From: Oceanimonas doudoroffii
GTDB taxonomy: Bacteria; Pseudomonadota; Gammaproteobacteria; Enterobacterales; Aeromonadaceae
Assembly (NCBI RefSeq): GCF_002242685.1
Contig: NZ_NBIM01000001.1
Span: forward strand, 248,001-312,000
Direction of reading: 5' to 3'
DNA: 64,000 bases
Under the pieces are notes generated by a model. The model was not told the DNA's origin. It was given only the letters and a program-made list of their open reading frames with translations, and searched no databases. The translations under genes were made by a program, and so were the position numbers. Shown here in pieces: positions 44,309 to 53,491 of the stretch (within the stretch, counting starts at the first letter, position 1; each line of letters starts with the position of its first letter).

Positions 44309-45655
44309 ATGACCAAAACCATCAATGTCCGCCGCCTGCCCAAGGATACCGGGCCGGCCGGCTGGAACAGTATTCTTCCGCCCGCGCGCACCCATCCCGA
44401 GCTGACCGAGGATATTCGGGCCGACTGGGTGGTGGTGGGGGGCGGTTTTGCGGGCATGGCCGCGGCCCGGCGCCTGAGCCAGCTGGTTGGCAACGAGCAC
44501 GTGGTGTTGCTGGAGGCGGGCAGGCTGGCCCAGGGGCCGGCGGGGCGCAACAGCGGCTTTATGATAGATCTGCCTCATGAGCTGAATTCGGAAACCTACG
44601 CCGGGGCGGCCGATGCCGATGTGCGCCAGATCCGAATGAACCGGGCGGCCATCGACTTTGCCCGTAATATGGCGCAGGAATTTGACATGCCACGGCTGGT
44701 ATTTGACCCTTGCGGTAAAATCACCGGGGCAGCCTCGGCCAAAGGGGAGCACCATATAGAAAGCTATGCTCGTCATCTGGAGAGCCTGGGCGAGCGGTAC
44801 CGGCTGTTAACGGCAGCCGAGATGAAAGCAACGACGGGCACTGAGTTTTACCGTAAGGGGCTGTTCACACCGGGGGCGGTGATGATTCAGCCGGCCGCCT
44901 TTATTCGCATGGTGGCCGAGGGGCTGGCCGAGCGGGTGGCCATTTATGAGCAGAGCCCGGTGGTAAAAATGGATCTGGGCGACGAGCATGTGCTGCACAC
45001 GCCCCAGGGTCGGGTTCGCGCCCGGCATGTGATCCTGGCGGTGAACGGTCATATTCAGTCGTTCGGTTTTTATCCGCGTCAGCTGCTGCACGTGTTTACC
45101 TATGCCTCCATGACGCGGGCATTGTCTGCCGATGAAGTCACCCGGCTGGGCGGTACACCGGACTGGGGCTTGTTGCCGGCGGATCCCATGGGCACTACGG
45201 TACGTCGAGTATCAAGCCTGATGGGCAGCGGCGATCGGGTAACTGTGCGCAACCGCTTTACCCTGAACCAGTCGATGGAGATTTCCGAGCGTCAGCTCAG
45301 GAATGTGGTTCGGGCTCATGATCGATCCTTTGCCGCCCGTTTTCCCATGCTGGAAGGGGTGCCTATGGAGCACCGCTGGGGTGGCCGGCTATGCTTGTCT
45401 TGGAACTCGGTGCCGGCCTTTGGCGAGCAGGAAGATCGGGTGTATTCTGCCGCCTGCCAGAACGGCCTGGGTACAGTTAAGGGCACTCTGTCTGGGATGA
45501 TGGCGGCAGAGCTGGCAGTCGGGCAGCGTTCTGATTTGCTGAACGAATTCATTAACTGCGATGAGCCCCGGCGGTTGCCGCCTGAGCCTTTCTTGTCGGT
45601 GGGCGCCAACCTGACCATGCGTTGGAAGGAATGGCTGGCGGGTATTGAGTTGTAA
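44309..45655 (+). CDS. FAD-dependent oxidoreductase, PuuB-like (DAO superfamily)
   Basis: 448 residues with GGAG before the start. The FAD motif is GGGFAG (44-49), then GRNSGFMIDLPHEL, and the C-terminal half has EHRWGGRLCLSWNSVPAFGE. Family members oxidise primary or secondary amines such as gamma-glutamylputrescine. Next to a DapA-like and an aldehyde dehydrogenase gene it may oxidise D-hydroxyproline or an N-methylated imino acid. It is similar to the enzyme at 23167 and may be its partner in the same route. Confidence 0.82.
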   Translation: MTKTINVRRLPKDTGPAGWNSILPPARTHPELTEDIRADWVVVGGGFAGMAAARRLSQLVGNEHVVLLEAGRLAQGPAGRNSGFMIDLPHELNSETYAGAADADVRQIRMNRAAIDFARNMAQEFDMPRLVFDPCGKITGAASAKGEHHIESYARHLESLGERYRLLTAAEMKATTGTEFYRKGLFTPGAVMIQPAAFIRMVAEGLAERVAIYEQSPVVKMDLGDEHVLHTPQGRVRARHVILAVNGHIQSFGFYPRQLLHVFTYASMTRALSADEVTRLGGTPDWGLLPADPMGTTVRRVSSLMGSGDRVTVRNRFTLNQSMEISERQLRNVVRAHDRSFAARFPMLEGVPMEHRWGGRLCLSWNSVPAFGEQEDRVYSAACQNGLGTVKGTLSGMMAAELAVGQRSDLLNEFINCDEPRRLPPEPFLSVGANLTMRWKEWLAGIEL

Positions 45656-45681
45656 GTCTTGAAAAGTGCCAAGGATTGGAT

Positions 45682-45706
45682 CCCGGCAGCACGCCGGGGC
45701 CTTTTT
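45682..45706. terminator. Terminator between PuuB-like and EamA genes
   Basis: CCCGGC and GCCGGG form a 6-bp stem with a 5-nt loop, followed by GCCTTTTTG. It lies between two convergent genes. Confidence 0.75.
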
Positions 45707-45707
45707 G

Positions 45708-46577
45708 TTATTTGGCGAACAGCGGGCTCGATTGCCGGCGCCGCGGCGCCGGCAGGCGTTGCAGCAGCAGCGCCATCACCACCACCAGGCCGCCCATCCA
45801 GGCCTGCTCGCCGGGCGCTTCCGCCAGTACCAGCCAGACCCACAGCGGTCCGAGAATCATTTCCAGCAGCATCAGCAGGCTCACCTCCGCCGCCGGCAGG
45901 TAGCGCGGCCCTTGGGTGATCAGGGCATAGGCCAAGGGCACCACGCCCAGGCCGAGCAGGGCCATCCACAGCATGTCCTGGGCCGGCATCACCAGCGTCG
46001 GGGTCTGGAACAGGGTAAACAGGCTTACCAACAGGCCGGCGGGCACCAGCGCCGGGGTCATGTCGGCGGGGCTGGCGGCCCGCTCCACCACGAACTTGGC
46101 GGCCATGCTGGCGGCGCACAGCAGGGCGGTGAGATCACCGAGCAGGTGGCCCTGATCCCGGCTGCCGGAAAACACCAGCGCCAGCCCGCCGATGCACAAC
46201 CCGATGGCCAGCCAGGTACGCCCGGACACGCTTTCCTGCAGCACAAAGCGGCTGAGCAGGGCGCCAATCAACGGCGCGGCGCTCAGAATGATCAGGGTGT
46301 TGGCCACGCTGGTGAGCCGAATCGAGATCACAAAGGTGATGGTGCAAATGGCATAAAACAGGGCCGAGCCCAGGCCCAGGCCGAACAGCCGGCGGCTGGG
46401 ACGGTAACGATGCCGCCGACACAAGCAGGCGGTGCCGATGCACAGGCTGAGCAGCAGCCCGCGCCAGAACAGCAAGGTCCAGTGATCGGCGCTGATCAGG
46501 CGAATCAGCAGGGCATCCAGGCTGAGCACGGCCACCCCGGCCAGGGTCAACAGCACACCTTTGTGGTAAGGACTCAT
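45708..46577 (-). CDS. EamA/DMT-superfamily transporter
   Basis: 289 residues from the ATG at 46577 (MSPYHKGVLLTLAGVAVLSL). An upstream extension has a poor, charged sequence and is not a membrane segment. About ten membrane helices in two repeated EamA halves. Proteins of this family export amino acids or other metabolites, or act as permeases. It is convergent with the FAD oxidoreductase gene. Substrate unknown. Confidence 0.87.
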   Translation of the reverse strand: MSPYHKGVLLTLAGVAVLSLDALLIRLISADHWTLLFWRGLLLSLCIGTACLCRRHRYRPSRRLFGLGLGSALFYAICTITFVISIRLTSVANTLIILSAAPLIGALLSRFVLQESVSGRTWLAIGLCIGGLALVFSGSRDQGHLLGDLTALLCAASMAAKFVVERAASPADMTPALVPAGLLVSLFTLFQTPTLVMPAQDMLWMALLGLGVVPLAYALITQGPRYLPAAEVSLLMLLEMILGPLWVWLVLAEAPGEQAWMGGLVVVMALLLQRLPAPRRRQSSPLFAK

Positions 46578-46690
46578 AACGGTATCCAGGCGAATGAATA
46601 ATGGCCAGCATGGCCACTTTTTCGCTGCCGGACTGTGCTGAAAGCGGCCGAAAAGGCGACGGAAACGACCCGAAAAGGGCGGGCACAAAA

Positions 46691-46710
46691 AACGGGCCTG
46701 ACGGCCCGTT
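46691..46710. terminator. Terminator after nhaC
   Basis: AACGGGCC and GGCCCGTT form an 8-bp stem with a 4-nt loop. On the minus strand it is followed by a T-run, so it ends the nhaC transcript. Confidence 0.8.
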
Positions 46711-46732
46711 TGTATTCAAATCAGCAGTGGAC

Positions 46733-48208
46733 TTATTTCACCGCGACCGGCTCGGGGGCAAGCCCGGCCTCTTCCCGCTGCCATTGCTCCTGTTCCGCAG
46801 CCGTGGCCCTGGGCGAGAACCAGCCCAGGTAACCATAGGCCATGCCGATCAGCGGCGACAGCCAGCAGGCAAAGGCCAGGGGAATGTACAGCAGGTTCTC
46901 GGTGTGGCCTTCGGCAATGCCCAGCCCCAGTGCGGTGATCACCACGGCGCCGCCGGCGTTCCAGGGAATGAGCGGCGAGATCAGGGTGCCGCCTTCTTCA
47001 CAGGCGCGGGACAGGTTGAGCGGCGAGTAGCCCTTGGCCTTGTAGGCGGGGGCATACATGCGTCCGGGCAGGGCGATGGACAGGTAAGGGTCGCCGCCCA
47101 CCACATTGGTCATGGCCGAGGTGGCGATGGCGGAGCCCTGCATGGCGCCAAAGCTTTTGGCCCGGCCGAGAATCTTCTCCACGATCACCGTCAGGCAGCC
47201 GGTGCGCTCCAGCACGCCGCCAAAGGCCAGCGCCACCAGCATCAGGGTGATCACCCAGGTCATGCTCTGAATGCCGCCGCGGTTGAGCAGGGCGTCAATT
47301 TCACGTACGCCGGTGTCTATCTGATAGCCGCTGAACATGAATTCAAAGGCCTGTTGCAGTCCCACTCCCTGGGTCAGCATGGCGGTGGCCAGGCCCAGCA
47401 GGGCACCGGCAAACAGGGTGGGCAGGGCTGGCATCTTTTTCAGTGCCAGGCCAATGGTAACCACCAGCGGCAGCAGCAGGGTCCAGGACAGCTCAAAGTG
47501 CCGATCCAGGCCGGCGATAATGCCGTCGATACGGGCGAAGTCCACCGCCTGATCGCCGATAAAGGAAAAGCCTGCCACCAGGTAAATGCCCAGGGCAATC
47601 AGCATGGCGGGCACCGTGGTGGGCAGCATGTTGCGAATATGGTCGAACAAGTCCACACCGGTCACCGCCGGGGCCAGGTTGGTGGTGTCCGACAGCGGTG
47701 ACATCTTGTCGCCGAAGAAGGCGCCCGACACCACGGCACCGGCGGTCCAGTACATGGGAATGTCAAAGCCGTTGCCGATGCCCATCAGCGCCAGGCCCAC
47801 GGTGCCCGTGGTGCCCCAGGAGGTACCGAGCGACACCGATACCACGGCGCAGATCAGCACGCAGGCGGCCAGGAACAGTTCCGGGGAGATCAGGCTGAGG
47901 CCCAGCTTGATGAGGTAGGGTACGGTGCCGCTGGCGATCCAGATACCGACGATCATGCCCACGATGATCAGTATGCCGACCGACTGCAGGCCGAGACGCA
48001 CCACGTGCATGATGCCGTCTTCCATGTCGTGCCAGCGATAGCCGCGCAGCCAGCCGATCAGCGCGGTAATGGCCACGCCCATGGCCAGGGGCACGTGGGG
48101 GGTGAAATTGCCGAAATAAAACAGCTGCACACCCAGCACCACAAAGGTAAGGGCGATGGGCAGGCAGGCCAGCCAGAAGCCGGGCTTTTGGGGGGCTTGT
48201 GTTGTCAT
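46733..48208 (-). CDS. nhaC: Na+/H+ antiporter, NhaC family
   Basis: 491 residues from the ATG at 48208, with AAGGAG upstream. Around eleven to twelve membrane helices. GTSWGTTGTVGLALMGIG and FFGDKMSPLSDTTNLAPAVT are the NhaC signature stretches. It expels sodium in exchange for protons at the inner membrane, which would help a marine cell running sodium-coupled BCCT and TRAP importers. Some NhaC-group proteins instead exchange organic acids, so the ion is not certain. Confidence 0.88.
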   Translation of the reverse strand: MTTQAPQKPGFWLACLPIALTFVVLGVQLFYFGNFTPHVPLAMGVAITALIGWLRGYRWHDMEDGIMHVVRLGLQSVGILIIVGMIVGIWIASGTVPYLIKLGLSLISPELFLAACVLICAVVSVSLGTSWGTTGTVGLALMGIGNGFDIPMYWTAGAVVSGAFFGDKMSPLSDTTNLAPAVTGVDLFDHIRNMLPTTVPAMLIALGIYLVAGFSFIGDQAVDFARIDGIIAGLDRHFELSWTLLLPLVVTIGLALKKMPALPTLFAGALLGLATAMLTQGVGLQQAFEFMFSGYQIDTGVREIDALLNRGGIQSMTWVITLMLVALAFGGVLERTGCLTVIVEKILGRAKSFGAMQGSAIATSAMTNVVGGDPYLSIALPGRMYAPAYKAKGYSPLNLSRACEEGGTLISPLIPWNAGGAVVITALGLGIAEGHTENLLYIPLAFACWLSPLIGMAYGYLGWFSPRATAAEQEQWQREEAGLAPEPVAVK

Positions 48209-48331
48209 GGTTCTCTCCTTGAGCCAAAAGCCACCCGGCCAACGCCGGGGGCGTGAAAAATGACTCATTCAGGCTAAGGAGAGTTTGTAACGGGCCATTG
48301 CGTTAATTGTAAAAAATTGTAACGGCTTGTA

Positions 48332-50596
48332 TCAGTGTTGCGATTCCAGCTGCCGGCACAGTGTCGCCAGCTGCTCGCCGGCCTGCTCGGCGGCGTGTTT
48401 CAGGGCGTCGGGCAGGGCCGCTGACAGCCCCTGCTGGCGCTCGGCGGCGCGCTCCAGCTCGCCCAGTGCCTCGGCCAGGGGCCGCTGATCCAGCATGGCG
48501 GCGGTGCCGCCCAGGCGATGGGCCAGCCTGGCCAGCTCGGCATGATCTTCGTCCGTCAGGGCCCGGTGCAGTTCGGTCATTTTGCCGGGCAACTCCTCGG
48601 CAAAGCGGGCGGCCATGGCGCGCAGGCGGGACCGGCCCAACACCCGCAGGTGCTCCTGCAGCAGCGGCTGATCCAGGCTGATGTCGGAGCGCAGGCGAAC
48701 GCCCAGGGCCTGAGCCAGGGCCTGAATGAGCCGGGGCCACTGTACCGGTTTGGCCACCACGGCCTTCAGGCCGGCATCCAGGTAGCGACGAATGTCTTCC
48801 GGGGTCACGCTGGCGGTCAGCGCGATAATGGGGGTGTCCTGGTTCAGGCCGGTGAGCTGCTCGCGGAGCAGGCGGCTGGTTTCCAGGCCGTCCATGCCCG
48901 GCAGGTGCATGTCCATCAGAATAATGTCAAAGGCCTGCTGGCGGGATACCTCCAGCGCCTGTTCGCCGCTTTCGGCCTGGCTTACCACATGGTTGTGCTG
49001 CTCCAGCAGGGCGGTGAGAATGCCCCGGTTAATGGCGACGTCTTCCACCAGCAGCAGGCTGAGGCTGGGCAGGGCGGTGAGTTCGGTTTGTGGGGTTTTG
49101 GCCGGAGCCTGTACCGAGGGCAACGGCAGGCTGAAGGCAAAACGGCTGCCCTGGCCGGGGCTGCTTTCCAGGGTCAGGGTGCCGCCCATGGCCTCGATCA
49201 GCCGGCGGGAAATGGCCAGCCCGAGGCCGGTGCCGCCAAAGCGCCGACTGATGCTCTCGTCGGCCTGGGTAAAGCGGTCGAAAATACGGTCCTGCTGTTC
49301 GGCGGCAATGCCGATGCCGTTGTCTTCCACCACAAACTGCCAGCCGCCGCCAACCGGGCGCACCGCCAGTCGTACCTGGCCGCCCTCGTGGGTGAACTTG
49401 ATGGCGTTGGACAGCAGGTTGATCAGCACCTGACGCACTCGGCTGGCGTGACCCGACAGCCAGGGCAGGGTGTCGGGAGTATTGAGCCGCAGCCGTATCT
49501 GCTTGGCGCCGGCATAGCCCTGCATCATGGCCAGGGTGCTTTCCAGCAGTTCACTCAGGGCAAAGGGCGCCGGCTCTTCCGGCAGCGGCCCCTGCTCCAG
49601 GGCGGCGTAATCGAGCACGTCGTTGAGCAGCATCAGCAGGTGATCGGCGGAGTGTTGCAGGGTGTCGAGCAGCCCCTTTTCCTGGCGGTTTTCCAGCGAC
49701 GGCCGCAGCAGGGTCAGGGTGCCCAGAATGCCGTTCATGGGGGTGCGCAGCTCGTGGGTCATGTTGGCGATAAAGCGTGCCTTGGCGCTGTCGGCGGCTT
49801 CCGCCTCTTCCTTGGCCTGGCGCAGGTGCTGGGTGCGCCGGTCGACCAGGGCCTCGAGCTTGGCCTTGTCGTGCTGCAATTCGCTCTGGCGGCGTTCCAC
49901 CGCCCGGCGCATGGTGTTGATGGCGCCCACCAGGGTGTCGAGTTCGTCGGGCATGGTATTGGGGGGGCGGGCCAGGTTGAGCGGGGCGGTGTCGGGATGG
50001 CCTTCCCCAATCTGCGCCACATTGCGGGCCATGCGTTCAAGGTGGCGGGTGACCCGGCGTTGAAACACCAGCATCAGGCTGAGTGCAATCAGCAGCACCG
50101 TCAGCGACTGGCCCAGCAGAATGCTGCGGGCACGGCTCATCAGCTGATGGCGAATGCTTTGCCGGCTGAAGGCCACTTCCAGCCGGCCTACCTGTTGTGG
50201 CCCCAGGGCGGGGCTGGGATAGACGAGATCAAAGCCGTGCCGGTTGACCCCGTCCCGTTCCGGCCCCTTGCTCAGGGTCAGCGGCGCCGCCAGGCCATCA
50301 CCGGTGACGGTAAGGCTGGCCATGTGGGGCATGTCGAGCATGCTTTCCAGCTGCAATCTGGCCTGGGGCAGGTTCAGATCCCACAGGCTGCGCGACAGGC
50401 TGTCGAGGTAGCTGTGTTCGATCAGCAGCAGGCGCTCATCCATTTCCCGGTTGATTTTGCGGTGATCCAGCCACAGCTGCACGGCGGTGGACGCCAGGGT
50501 AAAACCCAGGCTGACCACGATGACCAGCAGAAACAGGCGAAAACTCAAGGGGTGCTGCCGGCGGTAACGGGGCAGCAGGCTCAACAGGGCATTCAT
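48332..50596 (-). CDS. Hybrid sensor histidine kinase with receiver and HPt domains (TorS-like layout)
   Basis: 754 residues from the ATG at 50596. Order: membrane helix near 20-42, periplasmic sensor about 43-155, second helix about 158-178, HAMP, coiled coil, dimerisation domain with H281 ([11 protein letters not shown]), ATPase domain with N398 and G boxes (DNGIGI, GGTGLGL), receiver domain with D562 ([10 protein letters not shown]) and an HPt domain with H693 (LAHRLGG). This gives a four-step phosphorelay. It lies 1 nt after the binding-protein gene and downstream of the response regulator. It probably senses the ligand of that binding protein. The signal is unknown. Confidence 0.93.
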   Translation of the reverse strand: MNALLSLLPRYRRQHPLSFRLFLLVIVVSLGFTLASTAVQLWLDHRKINREMDERLLLIEHSYLDSLSRSLWDLNLPQARLQLESMLDMPHMASLTVTGDGLAAPLTLSKGPERDGVNRHGFDLVYPSPALGPQQVGRLEVAFSRQSIRHQLMSRARSILLGQSLTVLLIALSLMLVFQRRVTRHLERMARNVAQIGEGHPDTAPLNLARPPNTMPDELDTLVGAINTMRRAVERRQSELQHDKAKLEALVDRRTQHLRQAKEEAEAADSAKARFIANMTHELRTPMNGILGTLTLLRPSLENRQEKGLLDTLQHSADHLLMLLNDVLDYAALEQGPLPEEPAPFALSELLESTLAMMQGYAGAKQIRLRLNTPDTLPWLSGHASRVRQVLINLLSNAIKFTHEGGQVRLAVRPVGGGWQFVVEDNGIGIAAEQQDRIFDRFTQADESISRRFGGTGLGLAISRRLIEAMGGTLTLESSPGQGSRFAFSLPLPSVQAPAKTPQTELTALPSLSLLLVEDVAINRGILTALLEQHNHVVSQAESGEQALEVSRQQAFDIILMDMHLPGMDGLETSRLLREQLTGLNQDTPIIALTASVTPEDIRRYLDAGLKAVVAKPVQWPRLIQALAQALGVRLRSDISLDQPLLQEHLRVLGRSRLRAMAARFAEELPGKMTELHRALTDEDHAELARLAHRLGGTAAMLDQRPLAEALGELERAAERQQGLSAALPDALKHAAEQAGEQLATLCRQLESQH

Positions 50597-50597
50597 C

Positions 50598-51347
50598 TCA
50601 GGGGGAATCCAGATACAGGCGTTCAAAAAAGGGCGTAATGCGCTGAATGTAGCGATCGCTGGCCAGCGCACCCAGCCGGTCCGACAGTGCCGGCAACAGG
50701 GGTTCGAGCACCGAGCCCCGAGGCAGGGCCAGGTGGTAGTGTTCCAGGGTCAGCAGCTCGGGCAGGGGTTGCACCTTGTCGGTCAGGCCGAGCTTGCGTG
50801 CCTGCAGCCGGCCGGTGGCCAGGCCGATGGGCATGTAGTCGATGCGCCCGAGCGACAGCTTGCGAAAATTCTGTTCGCCGCTGGAGACTCGTTCCACGTG
50901 GGGATAGGCGGCGGCCAGATGATCGAATTCGTCGCCGAAACTGTCGCCAAACAGCAGCCCCAGGGTTTTGTCGGACAGGTTCCAGGGGCTGCGGCTGCCA
51001 TTACCGAAGTGGGTGAACAGCACTACGGGATCGGCCACCACCGGCTGGGCGCTGAACACGAAGTCCCGGTCTCGTCCTTGCGTCTTGTAGGCGGACACAA
51101 TCAAATCCACCTTGCCCTGGCGGGCCGCCAGCTGGCAGCGCTCCCAGTTGCCGAATACCCGCATGTCGACCCGATAGCCGTGCTCGCCCAGCAGCTTGCG
51201 CGCCAGGTAGGGGGCGATGCCGGTCAGCTCGCCGTTCTGCTCCCAGGACAGGGGTGGGTAGACCGGGTGGCCACAGGCGGTCACCACGCGGGGCTCGGCC
51301 AGGCCGGCGGGTGCCCACAACAGCAGCAGCAGGCCAATCAGCAACAT
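50598..51347 (-). CDS. Periplasmic solute-binding protein, family 3 type, accessory sensor
   Basis: 249 residues from the ATG at 51347, which gives a signal peptide ([19 protein letters not shown]). The mature protein follows the amino-acid-binding family 3 pattern: [20 protein letters not shown] near the start and [20 protein letters not shown]. No ABC transporter genes are beside it. It lies between a response regulator and a hybrid kinase, overlapping the former by 10 nt, so it most likely presents a ligand to the kinase, as TorT does for TorS, though TorT is from another binding-protein family. Confidence 0.85.
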   Translation of the reverse strand: MLLIGLLLLLWAPAGLAEPRVVTACGHPVYPPLSWEQNGELTGIAPYLARKLLGEHGYRVDMRVFGNWERCQLAARQGKVDLIVSAYKTQGRDRDFVFSAQPVVADPVVLFTHFGNGSRSPWNLSDKTLGLLFGDSFGDEFDHLAAAYPHVERVSSGEQNFRKLSLGRIDYMPIGLATGRLQARKLGLTDKVQPLPELLTLEHYHLALPRGSVLEPLLPALSDRLGALASDRYIQRITPFFERLYLDSP

Positions 51348-52054
51348 GGCACCGGCCTTGGGGTAAACACATAACCGGCGCCGTGCACGGTCAGGATCAG
51401 CCGGGGGTTGGCCGGATCGTCCCCCAGCTTGCGCCGCAGCCGGCCCACCAGTACGTCCACGGTGCGGTCGTTGGGGGCCCATTCCCGGTTCTTGATGCGA
51501 TCCAGCAGCTGATCCCGGGACAGGGTCTGGCCGGCGTGGTTGAGAAAGGCACACAACAGCTGGTATTCGCCATGGGTGAGGGGCGTGCCGGCGTCCTGGT
51601 CGTCGAGCAGCAGGCGGCGGTCGAGGTCGACCCGCCACTGATCAAAGCGGCGCAGGTTGGCGGTGGTGGCTTGCGGCCGGGGCGCGGCGGCGCGCACCCG
51701 GCGCGCCAGGTTCTTGGTCCGGGCCAGCAGTTCGCGGGGGTTAAAGGGCTTGGACACATACTCGTCGGCACCGCATTCCAGGCCGATGATGCGTTCTATC
51801 TCGTCCTGGCGGCTGGTGACCAGAATAATGCCGGTGTCGCCGTGGGTGCGAATTTCCCGGGTCAGGGTGAGGCCGTCCTTGCCCGGCAGGCGAATGTCGA
51901 GCAGCACCAGATCGATGGCTTCATCGCGCAGCAGTCGCTCGGCGTCTTCGGCACTGGCGGCGCAGTGTACCCGGTATTGTTCCGCGCGAAAGTAATCTGC
52001 CAGGCAATCTCTGGTGATGTCGTCGTCTTCCACTATCAGAATGCTGATATCCAT
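51338..52054 (-). CDS. OmpR/PhoB-family response regulator (TorR-like)
   Basis: 238 residues from the ATG at 52054. A receiver domain with acidic pocket (IVEDDD), phosphoacceptor D53 (LLDIRLPGKD) and K in YVSKPFNPRELLAR is followed by a winged helix with HGEYQLLCAFLNHAGQTLSR and GAGYVFTP. The receiver sequence resembles TorR. It heads the operon with the binding protein and hybrid kinase and should receive the phosphate from the HPt domain. Targets are unknown. No torCAD genes are seen. The next gene rightward is gbdR, in the same direction, ending 66 nt before it. Confidence 0.92.
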   Translation of the reverse strand: MDISILIVEDDDITRDCLADYFRAEQYRVHCAASAEDAERLLRDEAIDLVLLDIRLPGKDGLTLTREIRTHGDTGIILVTSRQDEIERIIGLECGADEYVSKPFNPRELLARTKNLARRVRAAAPRPQATTANLRRFDQWRVDLDRRLLLDDQDAGTPLTHGEYQLLCAFLNHAGQTLSRDQLLDRIKNREWAPNDRTVDVLVGRLRRKLGDDPANPRLILTVHGAGYVFTPRPVPCC

Positions 52055-52120
52055 ATCACGCCTTTCCTGTGTACTGAGAGCCGGCACTTCTATCACCGCC
52101 GTCGCGGACTGTCAACGCGC

Positions 52121-53170
52121 TCAGGCGCTGCGCCGCAACTGCCGGGCCTGGCTGGGGGAGACCCCGAAGAAGTCCTTGAAGCAGTGGCTGAAGTGGGTGG
52201 AGCTGGCAAAACCACAGGCCACGGCGATGTTGGCGATGCTGTCGTCGCTTTGCAGCAGCAGCCGGCGCGCCTGGGTAATGCGCAACTCCAGGTAATAGCG
52301 CGAGGGCGTGGTTTGCAGGTGGGTCTGAAACAGCCGCTCCACTCGACGCCGCGACAGATTCACATAACCGGCCAGCTCCTCGATGCCCAGCGGCTCCTCG
52401 ATATTGCTGTTCATCAGTCGCAGCAGATCCCTGAGCGCCCCGGGCAGGGTGGGATCGTTTTCCGCCAGGGTGAGCCGGGTTTCGCTGTCGTCGGCGAGGC
52501 GGTCGCTGCTCAGAATTTCGCGAATGGCGCGCACGGTATCGGGGCCGTGCAGCCGTTCAATCATCATCAGCATCATTTCCAGGGCGCTGCTGGGGCCGGC
52601 GCAGGTCAGGGTGCGGGCGTCCACCACCATGGCCTGATTAGAGACCTCCACCTGGGAAAAGCGCTCCCGGGCAAAGCTGTGGTTGTCGGGATGAATGGCG
52701 CAGCACAGTCCGTCCAGGGTGCCGGCATACGCCAGGGCCACGGCGCCGTTCCACAACCCCGCCAGCACCTTTTCCTTGCGGTGGGCCAGCCTCAGCTTGC
52801 GAGACAGCGCCGCATGCTCGGACAGTTCGCAGCGAAAGCCGCCGCACACCACCACCACATCGAGGGCGTCGTCCCCTTCCAGGGGCAGGGCTTCCAGGGT
52901 GTGATTGGCGGAAATGTCGATGGCCAGATCACTGCGCACCGTGGTGCTGTGCAGGCCATAGCTGGTAATGGTGAACAGGGGGGTGGACTGCACCAGGTTG
53001 GCGGTCACCAGGGCGTCGACGGCGGCGGTAAAGGCCATCATGGAAAAATGGGGCAGCAATACAAAACCGACCCGTACCGGCGCATTGCCGGCGGCGCGGG
53101 CGGGCAGAAAGGCACTGTTGGTATCGCGCAGCCGATGGCTGAAATGACGTTTTTCGCTGACTTGAGACAT
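52121..53170 (-). CDS. gbdR: GbdR-type GATase1/AraC regulator of glycine betaine catabolism
   Basis: 349 residues from the ATG at 53170. An alternative TTG at 53200 adds ten residues. The N-terminal half is a DJ-1/GATase1-like ligand domain (VRVGFVLLPHFSMMAFTAAV, GLWNGAVALAYAGTLDG). The C-terminal half is an AraC DNA-binding domain (GIEELAGYVNLSRRRVERLF, SIANIAVACGFASSTHFSHC). Pseudomonas GbdR has this architecture and activates glyA1-soxBDAG-purU on glycine betaine or dimethylglycine. Here the gene is divergent from exactly those genes, which strongly supports the assignment. Confidence 0.87.
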   Translation of the reverse strand: MSQVSEKRHFSHRLRDTNSAFLPARAAGNAPVRVGFVLLPHFSMMAFTAAVDALVTANLVQSTPLFTITSYGLHSTTVRSDLAIDISANHTLEALPLEGDDALDVVVVCGGFRCELSEHAALSRKLRLAHRKEKVLAGLWNGAVALAYAGTLDGLCCAIHPDNHSFARERFSQVEVSNQAMVVDARTLTCAGPSSALEMMLMMIERLHGPDTVRAIREILSSDRLADDSETRLTLAENDPTLPGALRDLLRLMNSNIEEPLGIEELAGYVNLSRRRVERLFQTHLQTTPSRYYLELRITQARRLLLQSDDSIANIAVACGFASSTHFSHCFKDFFGVSPSQARQLRRSA

Positions 53171-53491
53171 GGTTTTGCGTGAATCGGGGCAGGGTGACAA
53201 ATGGCGTCACCGGTGCGTAACGGCGTGTTAACCGCAGTTTACCGTGCCGGGGCGGGCTTTGCACCCTTTGCTCCTCAAGACGGCCATGGTAGCGACGACG
53301 GACCCCGATCACGAATGTTGCTCAAATGTGAGGTGTTGTCGCAAATACGCAGTATTGAGCCGCTACCAATCATCTTTCCCGTCAGGGGCGGCAGTAGTAT
53401 GCGCTAAAAGCACTTTCGGCAGGCCCGAAACGGGTGCCGAATGGATGAACAAGGACCGGGCGGAGCCCGGCGCGAGCAAGGAGGTCAAGAC
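53171..53491. other. Divergent control region gbdR / glyA
   Basis: 321 bp without a gene. Two similar half-sites TTGCTCAAATG (53318-53328) and TTGTCGCAAATA (53336-53347) lie as a direct repeat 18 bp apart, about 150-170 bp before glyA. Direct repeats of this kind are usual for AraC-type activators, so they may be GbdR sites. No terminator is seen. Confidence 0.4.

Noticed and set aside
42748..45655. PuuC/PuuB-like pair as a putrescine pathway
   Set aside because: There is no puuA, puuD, puuP or puuR gene nearby. The pair follows a DapA-like enzyme instead.
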